Shown here piece by piece: positions 23,911-34,223 of a DNA stretch of 64,000 nucleotides. Numbering within the stretch: position 1 is the stretch's first letter; every line of letters begins with the position of its first letter. The stretch is from Dillenia suffruticosa (Eukaryota; Streptophyta; Magnoliopsida; Dilleniales; Dilleniaceae): assembly GCA_033439265.1 (NCBI GenBank), contig JAVTVX010000013.1:8024501-8088500 (forward strand), read 5' to 3'. A program made the translations under genes and the position numbers. Below the pieces are notes generated by a model. That model was not told the DNA's origin, ran no database searches, and saw only the letters and a list, made by a program, of their open reading frames with translations.

Positions 23911-24037
23911 AAAAACTCTAAAATTCTTCATTTTTTTTTTATACATGAGTTCAAACTCGATCATATAATGTGAGGGAGGGAAAGGTGTTATATGAGTTGA
24001 AACTCTTTGACCAAAAAACAAAAACCCTAAAATTCTT
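23911..24037 (-). mobile_element. Short SINE-like retroposon, minus strand, 18-bp target duplication
   Basis: The body 23929-24019, read on the minus strand, starts near GGTCAAAGAGTTTCAACTCA and ends in GATCGAGTTTGAACTCATG plus an A tract. The direct repeats AAAAACTCTAAAATTCTT (23911-23928) and the copy at 24020-24037 differ at one base. The GAGTTTGAACTC word resembles a tRNA B box. Confidence 0.75.
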
Positions 24038-26040
24038 ATAATTAGTTGACAGATCTCCTCAATTATCATTGACCCGGTCCAAAATTTTTTCTTCCACAAT
24101 CCACCGTAAGACCGAGTCACCAAAAGTGCTTGTGATTCTAAAGATTTGTTTCTCACGGCAGTCCTATGATTTTCATGGGGCTAGAAAATTCATAACACTT
24201 GTGGAAAAGCTGTAGCAAAATATTCCTGTCCCGTGTTTTTTCCAAAGCATTATCACGCAAGAATAGACATTCTTGGCACATTGGGAGACCTTCGATTGAA
24301 TGGACCAGCTGCCTAGATAAAGCCTGGCCGGTCTACGGTGAAGCTGCACATGGAGGTCACATCACTCTGAATTGTTGCAAAACAGAGCTTTCCAACTTGA
24401 CAAATTTTAAGGAAAATAAATAGCAAACCTGTTGAATTTTCCGCGGGGGAACAAGGGAGTCATGATATGAGCGTGCTCCACATCAAATTAGATATTAAAT
24501 TAGATAGAGTAGTTTTAATATTAAATTACATTCTTAGTTTATCAAGAAATACATAATAAAAGTTTTAACATGTATTGTGCCATTATGCTCGCTAGGCCCA
24601 ACGAGCCCGCCCTGCATTAGGGAAAGCCTGGGGCTTAGGCATTGGGGTATAAATAGGACCTATTTCAACAAGTAGGTCAGACCGACTCACTTAAAAGTTT
24701 AATTTGAGTTATCCGTTTATTAAACTAGTCGAATTTAAATTTAACAATTGAACTCACTTTTTCCTATGATTCGAAAGCTCGCACACCGGCTTGGTAACGT
24801 GTCGTGTATATGGATTATTGTTTTAATAAAATGAAATATTAAAATTTTTAATTAAATATCAAGTTTAAAATTTAAAATATAAATAATTATATTATAAGAA
24901 TTGCCCTTAAATAGAAATTTTATAGAAACTCGAACTAAATCATAACCAAATTAATTTTAATAAATATATATTTATTTAAATATATATTATACATATTACA
25001 TATATTATTTAATCTTTTTTATATTATATATATGCAAGATTATTTTTATAATTATAAATTTGAGCCCCAACTTGAGCTCAGCTTGAGTTTAACCTTGACC
25101 TCAAATTGAATATCATGTTTATATGAATCAAGCTCGAGTTTAGGCATACTTGTTTAAACTTGAATTTGAGATAAAATAAAAACTTAATTGGAGTTTGAGA
25201 TGAGTTCGAATTTTAATTTTATAATTTAGTTGAGTTTGAGATTTTAAATGTTAGGTTTGACTCGATTATAGCCTTCTTTAGGTAAGTTAAATGAGGCTTG
25301 GATTGGGCAGCGCAACCTGGTTCTTTTTCTTGATTATAACATTTATTAAATATATTGTCACACTTATGTTTTTACAATTATGCAAATTACATTACAGTTG
25401 GCTCTATTCATGTGAGATTCCCTCTTCCCATTTTCAATGCCAAATTCTAGATTTTTAGACTAAAGAAAAATTATAATAATCTAGCAAATACGCACCCTTT
25501 TAATGAATATGAATGTTTAAAATGAATGTATCTTTCTCTCTCCGACAAAAAAAAAAAAAAAACTTGATTCAATTATTAGACATTATTAATTATTAAATCC
25601 AAAATCTTGTACCATGTAATTCTCATAATAAAGCATCCCAATATAGAAGACCAATTTATAATAATCTAGCAAATACACACATATCAGTTTTTCACTCTTG
25701 ATCATCTTTCTCTCTTTATATTTCAGAGACTCTAGGATGATTCATTTTTTTTCTTTAACCATCATGGGCAAGTAGAAGACCAATTTATATCAATTATTCT
25801 TTAATCTTTAATCTAGTAGTTAATTGAACAAACATTAATACCTACTACTACGTCAATTATACCGGTCTCATAAAATTGATCGGTAAATAACTTACAATTA
25901 TTTACCACATATATACTATAAGCAAGCACATTAAAAGAAATATCTAACCATGGAAATGAATCAAACTAAATTAAGTTAAGACGATAACAAATCAAATCTA
26001 TTATAAAAATTATTGGTTTAAGCCTAACTTATGGCCTATT
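24038..26040. other. Gene-free stretch with local repeats
   Basis: No gene recognised. About 25060-25330 is built of degenerate CTTGAG / AAGCTCGAG-type words on a low-complexity background, a pattern often seen in old plant transposon debris. The phrase ATAATCTAGCAAATAC occurs twice (about 25475 and 25661), next to an A tract (25546-25562), which hints at a small local duplication. A 74-codon frame at 24199-24423 is open but unrecognised. Confidence 0.35.
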
Positions 26041-26608
26041 AATATAGTTCTAAAATGTATTTCTAAATTCGTCTGTATAGGAAGTCAGACATACATAAGT
26101 GAGAATTGGATATCATTTCCATAGGGAACGATTTTATTACTAGTTTATCAAAACTTATCAATTCGATTTCAATTAAAAATGACTTTTAAAGAATAGATGT
26201 AATAAATACAAAGAAAATATAAAGTATTTAAAGACATGAAAATTAAAGGATAAATATCGGAAAGAGATCAATTATATTAAAATTAAACACAATTTTCAAT
26301 CATCAGTATAATGAGAAGCATGATATCAATATGGTTTATGTAAGGATTTAGGATTTAACCACTAAATATACCTTATATGTCTCATGAATATAGAAAAAAA
26401 ATATAATTTACCTAATCTCACTTTGACTATTCATCACACTCACCAGTTATATGCTAATAATAGTGAATGACATAAACTATTCATTCTTATAATGAGTTCT
26501 GCATCTAAAAGAAGCAAGATAGAGAAATATTTGAATAATCATAGATCTAAATATAAACAACAGATCTATAAAATTATTATATCAATCAACCGAAAAAACT
26601 ACACATTT

Positions 26609-27059
26609 CACTACTAGAAAATGAACTTTAAGTGACGGAAAATTACCGATGGATTTTTTTCCATTAGTAATAGCTATGGAATTGCGACGGATTACTGACA
26701 GAAATTTTATCGACAGATTACCGACGGATTTTGTATAATTTTTTTATTTTTTTTAATTTTTTAATTTTAATTTTTTTGTAAATCTATCAGCGATGGATTA
26801 CCAACGGAAATTTTACCGACAGATTTTTAAATTGTTTTTCAGGAATTAAGGGGCCCGTTGGGCGGGCTGAGTGAATTTTTTGTTGACATATTTAGTGATG
26901 GATTTTTTTTTGTTGCTAAATCCGTCGTTGATTTAGCGACGTAACTATTAGTGACGGATTTAGCGATGGAAAAAATCAGTCGCTAATATCTTTCAGCGAC
27001 CGAAAATAAACTTTTAACGATAGATTTTTCTATCGCTGAAAACCCATTTTCTAATAGTG
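26609..27059. mobile_element. Small non-autonomous CACTA transposon (451 bp)
   Basis: Starts CACTACTAGAAAATGA and ends with the complement of CACTATTAGAAAATGG. It is flanked by TTT on both sides, the 3-bp target duplication expected of CACTA elements. The interior is filled with short direct and inverted copies of GTGACGGA/TTAGCGACG-type words, the subterminal repeats where CACTA transposase binds. No coding sequence. Confidence 0.85.
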
Positions 27060-27283
27060 TTTAAGCATTATCATAACACATTTATATAACAACATAAAAT
27101 ATATAATCTTTGCATGATAAAGTCTATGAGGCGATTGATCAAATGGTTAAGTGTCTACGTTGATCTGGGCTAATCAATCCATATAACAATACTTCTATCA
27201 TCAAAATTAACCTTCAAAATCATAAACAAAGGATTTTATTGATTAATAAAAAATATGCAAAGAATCAAGATTAATACAATATC

Positions 27284-27395
27284 CAAGAAAATTGATTTTT
27301 TTTTTGTTCATAGTGAAATTCGAATTCGAGTCTATTACAAGGGAGAGGGAGATTAGTGCCACTTGAGGTGAAACTCATTGGCAAGAAAATTGATT
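27284..27395 (-). mobile_element. Short SINE-like retroposon, minus strand, 14-bp target duplication
   Basis: The perfect repeat CAAGAAAATTGATT at 27284-27297 and 27382-27395 flanks an 84-bp body that, on the minus strand, ends in GACTCGAATTCGAATTTC...AAAAAA. The layout matches the SINE-like copies at 18585 and 23929. Confidence 0.7.
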
Positions 27396-27479
27396 TATAA
27401 AAATACAATATTTGAAGTCTGAATCCTCTAACTTAGTATTGATTTCCATTATTAAAAAATATGATTTTAACGATAAAAT

Positions 27480-29015
27480 AAATTCGTCGCTATTTTGCGA
27501 CGAATTTTGGGACAAAAACAGAATTCATTGCATTTTGCAATGAATTTAGTGACAAAAGCGTATTCGTGACAAAAGCATATTCGTGGCAAAATTAGCAACA
27601 ATAGTGTATTCGTTGCTAAATTCATTTCTAATTATCTATAAAAAAAATTTCATGGTTAAATTCATGATTAATTAGTGACGACTAGTAATTTCATCGGTAA
27701 ATTTACAATGAATCCATTCTTTGTAGCTATAGCAACCAATCTCTGTTTCGATGCAAAATTTAGCGATGAACTCCCAATTCGTGACAAAATTCATTATTAA
27801 TTAGCCATTAAAATATTTTCGTGACAAATTTTAGCAACAAATTTCACAATCTGTAACTAACTTTATCGTTAATTAGCCACAAAAATATTTTCAAGACTAA
27901 ATTCATGGGTACTTTGCAATGGTACATGATAATTCCTGACTAATTTTGTGACTAAATTCTTTCTGTACTCTTTTATCTTATCTCTCTTTTTTACTCTTTC
28001 TGAGTTACTATATCAAGTTAAATATATTGTGAATGTTATAGTTCGCACCAAATTGACCATTTTCAACAATAAATAATTTAACTAATTATAACCTTATTCT
28101 AAGTACAAGACTATATTAGGTATCAAACAATTCTTTTAGAGATTAGACATATGAATCTATACTTATTTTAAATATTAATAATCATAACTTTAAGAAAAGT
28201 TACAAATTTGTTTAAATAATCTAGCAATTGTGTAAGAATGAAAATCAAACTCCTTTTATCAATGAACCACACGATAATTATTTTTTCGTCTTTAGTTTTC
28301 TTGTAAATTTTTGAAAACTACTTTTTCGCAGTTAATTAATCGCAAATAACTAATTCGTTACTAAATTTGTTACAATAAGTGGATAAAATAAGTGGATAAA
28401 TGTAGATTTTGTCACAAGTTTTGTCACTACTTAATGATGAAAATGTCGATTCATCGCTAATTTAGCGACGAAAATATTAATTTGTCATTAAATTGGTGAC
28501 AAAAACACTATTGGTTACTAAATTTAAAGACGGATTCTGACTTTCGTCGCAAAATTTAGTGACAAAAATCTATTTCGTTGCTAAGTTAGCGATAAATTTG
28601 ATTTTCGTCGCTAAATTTAGTGATGGATTGAGATTTTCTTCGACAAATTAGCGACGAATTTTATTTTCGTAGTTGATTTCAGTGACGGACAAGATATTCA
28701 TTGATAAAACAGTGATAGATGTTACAGAATTTAGTGGCGAATTTGAATTTTCGTTGTGAACTACTTTTCATCACTAAATTAGAGACGAATTCTGATTTTC
28801 ATTGTTAAGTTTCGTCCCTAAGTTAGCGACAAATTGGAATTTCTGTCGCTAAGTTAGCGATAAATTTTTATTTTCGTCATTAAATTCAGCGATGGATTGC
28901 CTATCCGTCGCTAAAATCAGAGACAAACAGGACATCCATTGCTAAAATCAGCGACAGACAGAACATCGATCGCTAACTTTGCGGGGAATAACTATTTTCG
29001 TCACTAAGAGGGTTT
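27480..29015. repeat. Left subterminal repeat region of the large CACTA element
   Basis: Several dozen direct and inverted copies of degenerate CGTCGCTAAATT and AGCGACGAATTT words, many adjacent as hairpins. It ends shortly before a promoter-like, pyrimidine-rich stretch. Confidence 0.8.
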
Positions 29016-29934
29016 TTTATTTTTTAGGGTTGTATGTTTTGATTTTGTTTTCATTCTCTTCTTTTCATCTCCTGCCCTAGCTATTTGCTTCGCCTCCCAT
29101 TGTCTCTCTATCACATCCTTCGTCGCCAACTTTCCACGACCTCACTGACTTCATCACTCTTGATTTCATTGACCTTCATAATCGACCTTCATCTTTGTCG
29201 ATCTGCTGCTCTTTCAATACGTTGAATCCTTCATTGTCAACCTCACCTACTTTCATCATTATTTTATTCGACCTTCTTCCGTAAACACCCCAAACCCACT
29301 CCCACTCCCACTCCCAAATGCCCCAAACCCTCCTCCAACATCGTTGAATCCAATTCCGTCTCTCAACGGTACTTCCTCTCTCTCTCTTACTGTTATTACT
29401 TTGTTTTTGGTTATTTTTTTTCTTTGTGTGATTCGCAAGCTTCAAAAGGAACTAAAGATATCTGAAGTAACTAGGTGATGTTCCCTGATCAATATGTAAA
29501 TTTATGTTCTATTCTTGGGAGGTAGAAAATGAAGCAGGCTTCTGAAATCTATGATCGGCATGAGAGTTGTTAGAAGCAGGGTGTGCAGCCTTTGCTCGTC
29601 TCTAGGTTTTTATTTATTTATTTATTTCTTGGGTTTTTGATTTAATTCAATTCATTTAGTAAAATTTTCCTCTGCATTTGATTGATTTTTCTGGTTATGG
29701 GTGTTCTTTGGCATTCAAAGATTGCTTATTCATATAGGTTTTGGTTGGTTTGCATTATGTTTTCTCTGAAACACTTAAATGCTAGAAGTAAGAAAAATTG
29801 ATTACCATGAATATGTAATGTAAATAATTTGAAGAAATTCGAGTAATTGTTTGTTGTAGTATATAATATGTGTGTCAAGATCACATTCTTCCCTTTTGTT
29901 TTCCTAGGCCCTCTATAGAACCAAGAACTTGTTT
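29016..29934 (+). other. Pyrimidine-rich, leader-like segment inside the CACTA element
   Basis: The plus strand resembles a plant 5' leader and first exon: CT- and C-rich, with CCCACTC repeats (about 29294-29314), then possible GT-AG introns and a short conceptual exon before 29944 after CTAG (29906). It may be another captured gene fragment, but I cannot name it. The opposite strand is open for 89 codons (29445-29176) with simple composition only. Confidence 0.3.
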
Positions 29935-30032
29935 GGAGTATTGGGAGACATGTAGGGATCTAGCACTGTAGAAAAAAAAAATTTAAACAACACACCTACG
30001 AAACTTATTCCAAATATAACACATCCATGTCC

Positions 30033-30090
30033 AGTTTTCAAAACTCATCATACATTGAACATGTTGAGTCTTCAAGATTCGACACGCTTG
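30033..30090. repeat. Palindromic subterminal motifs, left MULE end
   Basis: Degenerate copies of the palindrome TCGAGTCTTGAAAACTCGA (here CCAGTTTTCAAAACTC and GTTGAGTCTTCAAGATTCGAC) directly inside the inverted repeat; better copies occur at the right end. Confidence 0.55.
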
Positions 30091-30791
30091 TGCCATAAAC
30101 TCCCCGCCTCTTCTTCTTTCTTTCTTCCTTCTTCTTCCTTTCTGCTTCTTCTCTACTCCGCCACAGACAACTGCACTTTCTTCGACTGCGTGTACGATCT
30201 ATAGCATCTGAGAAGATCTGCAACCTCAAAGAAGTTCATTGAGCACGATCTAAGCCTTTGCAAGATCTACACGGTGAAATTTGACGATGGTAAAGTGTTA
30301 TTTGTTTTCTGCTAATTTTGGAAATTTATATGTTTACATTGGTTTAATTATTTTTATGTACATTGTTAAATTGATATGCTCTTTGTTGATTGAACTAGAT
30401 TTTGCAGAGATTTAATTAGGATATTTAGGGTTTAGGTTTGTTGGAAATTAATATTAATTTAGGAATTATAGTTTTTTATATTTAGGAAAAAATTAGGGTT
30501 TAGGGTTTTTTCATAAATTTATTAATTATTAATTTTAGTAAGTTTATTATTTGTTATTAAATTAATATTATTTTACTAATTTAGTTAATTGTTTGTTGAT
30601 TTATTAAAAATTTAATTTAGGGTTTTAATTGAAAATTTTAGTAAATTTATTATCTATAGTGAAATTTAGGATTATAATATATTTAAATTTATTATTTATA
30701 GTTAAATTGAAAAATGAATTAAATTTAGTATTCTCTCAAATAGACATTTTCGATTATATATTAATAAATTATTTTTTGATATTAAGTAGAA

Positions 30792-33316
30792 ATGACGGAT
30801 ATGGTGAGATTGTTATGTTATACGAATGGTGAAATTATGATAAGTGAGAATAAAGTGTGTTATGACCGTGGGTTTTCGAAGTTGATTCAGTAAAAAAAAA
30901 TGCATCTTTTAATGAGTTGGTGTCCGTGATGTGTAAGGATCTTCGAATCAATTCCATGAGATAACATGTAGAGATTTTTCATCGTTATCCCGTGTTACAC
31001 ATTCAAGGAGGGAATGCATGGTACGAATTAGTATCGATTAGTGATGATGATGACATTTTGAACTAGAAGGAGTTTGTGGTGAGTATGAGAGTTGGTACAA
31101 CTCATGAATTGTTTATAAAGGCATAAATGCTGGAATGTCTGTACAATAAGATTGCGATTATATGGATGAATATCCACGTATCGAATCTCGAGTGGATCTT
31201 GCTATTACAGATATGGATAACAACGTGAATGAGGAAGAAGAGGTGGAAGAAGAGGATGATGAAGAATAAGAAGATGTTGGAAAAGTTGGTTGTGAAAGTG
31301 GTGATAGTTCTATGAATCAGATAATATTGAGATCCTCCTCAGCGCCTCCACCTATTGGTGGTGGTCGGAGATATGTCTGTAACGAAGTTGATGACTCAAT
31401 TTCTTTCATGAGAACTGTACTAGGAGGAAATTGTTATGTGATTTTTAAGGAAGATTGTAGATTGACATATGATAGTAGGAGTTTTAGTAATGAATTGAAG
31501 AAAATGACGAGTTTTGAGTCGAATGAGCAACTTATATATTGTGTAAAAATGCATCATGTAGAGTATCACTATCAATTCCGTGTTTGGAGATCAACCCCTA
31601 TACTATGGATAATGATATGTACCCAAAAAGATGAGAGTTGTAGATGGAGGTTGTGTACATGTAAAACAAGACTATTTGGTGCTTTTGTGATAACCGTTGT
31701 GGAGGGACTGTACACATATGTCAATGCTGAGTTGACGTAGGATCATAGGCAATTGTATTCAAATTTTATGGTCCAATATTTTCTTAACTACGTAAGGGAA
31801 GACCTAAGTGTCAAAATTTCTTTCTTATGAACAGTTATGGCGGAGCGAACCATGTATGCAGTTTCCTGAATACGAATTTGGGTCACGAAAAGAAGGGCTA
31901 TAGAGATGGTATATGGGGATTGAGATGAATCATACAAAGAGCTATCTCGAGTTTTGAATGCAATAGTCAAAAGGAATCTAAGATGACAAGTATCATGGAA
32001 GTTGGATCCGCCTCGAGAAAATGATGCTTGAAAGTGTGTTTTGGGTATTTGGTCCTAGTATTAGGGCATTTAAGAGTTGTCGGTCATTGATAAGTATAGA
32101 TATGATTCACTTGTATGGGAGATACAAACACAAGTTATTGATTGCATGCAGTATGGATGGGGTGAATTACATTGTCCCGTTGACATTCGGCTTAGTGGAT
32201 GAAGAGTTACTTGCGTCGTGGTCGTGGTTTTGATGTATATTCGAGACTATATTGTTGGAGATAGGTAGAATCTCATTTGCTTGATTTCATATCGACATGA
32301 AGGGATAAGAACAACAGTTGTTCATCTGGAGTTTGGATGGTTACCTCCGATGGCTATGCGACAGTTTTGCATGAGACATGTCGCTAGCAATTTTAACATG
32401 CATCACAAAAGTCAAGCTTGTAAGAAAGTCGCTACCATTGCTGCATTACAACCACAACGTAAGAAATTTAATCTATATATGGCGAGACTGAAGGAGATAA
32501 AAGATTATGCCTCCGATTACTTTACGATCATTGACCCGGAACAATGGGCCCTTTCTTATGATGGTGACTTTCGTTTTGGGTATATGATCGCAAATATTAG
32601 TGAAAGTTATAATATCGTACTAAAATGTGTAAGAAATCTACCTGTTTTTGTTTGGTACTTAAGACATTTTATAATTTGATGAACTAATTTGACGCTAGAA
32701 TTGATGAGGCAAAAGCGGGAATGGCAAGAGGAGAACGGTACACGAAGTATACCAATGCCATGCTAGGAATGTGGATGAACACCACAAACCTCCACATGGT
32801 TGTCTCTTTTAGTAGAGAAAATGAGATATTCGAGATAGAAATAGATCATAGACAAATACGGTATAACCATAAGGGAGGTAATAAACAGATTGTCGACGTC
32901 AATAATGAATATTGCATTGGCAAAGGTATAGAATACCTTACTCACATGCAATCGCTACACTAACACATACAATGATCGGCGTACATATGATCATGAGAAA
33001 ATGGTATATGTGGGAGCAACAATTATGAGTGTACGAGTCTTATTTTTTGCCGATGGGGGACAGATCTGGATGGCCCTTCGGTTCGTACCCTACTATCATT
33101 TTCGATGTATCATTAAGGCATGAGAAAGGGAGACCAAAATCATCTCGATATAATAACGAGATGGATGTTCGAGATTCATCTTCACGGCTATCATGTAGCA
33201 GTTGTAGTGCCGAGAGCCATAATCAGAGAAGATGATCGAAATAAATGAGATGTGGTCTTTGTGGGAGACAAGACCACAATTGAAGACATTGTCCAACCAT
33301 ATCGCATGAAAATTGA
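30792..33316 (+). pseudogene. MURA transposase remnant of the MULE
   Basis: Mutator-type DDE transposase. An N-terminal region starts MTDMVRLLCYTNGEI (30792). The DNA-binding MuDR-like region is about 31312-31740, with the cysteine-rich CRWRLCTCKT near its end. The MULE catalytic domain is about 32000-32700. SIDMIHLYGRYKHKLLIACS (about 32086-32150) holds the first catalytic Asp; the second motif, normally ISDRH, reads ISYRH at 32284-32298, replacing the Asp. A GRPKSSRYNNEMD stretch (about 33125-33165) and a C-x2-C-x4-H-x4-C knuckle (33251-33292, RCGLCGRQDHN) end the protein as in other plant MURA proteins. Numerous stops and frame changes (after 31740, near 32232, 32679 and 32963, and inside the knuckle) make it a pseudogene. 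Confidence 0.85.
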
Positions 33317-34223
33317 TAATATTTGTATTTTAGTTAAAATTCATGTATTTCTTATTGTAACGGATATAATGTATTTATTAAACTTATTAATTATTTCCTT
33401 TTCTTATATTTGTGAAATATTGTAATATCTTGTATTTATTGAGTGTTGATATTTTCAAATTAAATGTATGTTCGTATTTTTTATTTAATTGAGTGTTTAT
33501 ATTTTTCTTAACGCGCAATGGCTGATATGTATTTGTAATCTAAATTAATTTTTCTTTCTTTATTTTGCTGATGGATCCAGGATCTTCTGATCCGAAACTT
33601 TTTCTAGTTATAGCGACGCCACCATTCTTATCGGGTTTGAGAGGGAGAGGACATGACGGCTTCACTCATTTGCCATCAACGTGAAGCCATGCTACTTCGT
33701 TAGGAGCACAGTCAAATCGACAAGCGAGTGCTTCCACTTTTGGAGCACTCAGAATTTTTGGGCATAACTCGACTACATTTCATTCAGTTAGATTGGCATT
33801 TGATTATGGTCTTGGTGGAGCGATGATTGCCAGAGATCCACACTTTTCACCTCCCCCACGATGAGATGACTATCACTCTTCAGGATGTTGAGGTACTTTT
33901 TGGGTTTCCTATGGATGGTCATCCCATCGTAGTTAGGACGATGGGAGTGCCATGGGATGATGTTTGTGAGAGACTTTTAAGTGTTAGATTTCCATGATCT
34001 GCGTTTAGAGGTTACACTTTGAGCATGCCATGGTTATCTAAGTATTTTTCTGAGTTGCCCGGTGGTATTGATGATGTAGCTATTTTACGGTAAACACGAG
34101 TTTATGTTTTACTTTTGATAGGGGTGTGTTGATTTATGATAAAATAGCATATTGTTAAAGCACTTAGAGTTGTCAGGTAGTTACAGTTTGAGGTTTGCAT
34201 AGTAGGTATATTTGTATAGATAA

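Larger units (their letters stand above)
26041..27446 (-). mobile_element. Possible LTR-element debris, host of later insertions
   Basis: Read on the minus strand, 26150-26080 contains a 'cgttccctatggaaatgat' word resembling the U5 end motif of plant Ty3-gypsy LTRs. Similar AT-rich sequence continues between the insertions at 26609-27059 and 27298-27381, and perhaps beyond 43081. No genes are visible. The call is tentative and the borders are not defined. Confidence 0.2.

Noticed and set aside
24199-24423. 74-codon plus-strand frame
   Set aside because: Balanced composition, but no start context, domain or splice structure that I can support.
27480-29015. Regularly repeated GTCGC motifs suggestive of a CRISPR-like or satellite array
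   Set aside because: Units are degenerate, in both orientations and irregularly spaced, and lie against a CACTA end; they are subterminal transposon repeats.
29176-29445. 89-codon minus-strand frame with WEWEWEW text
   Set aside because: Arises from CCCACTC repeats on the other strand; simple composition.
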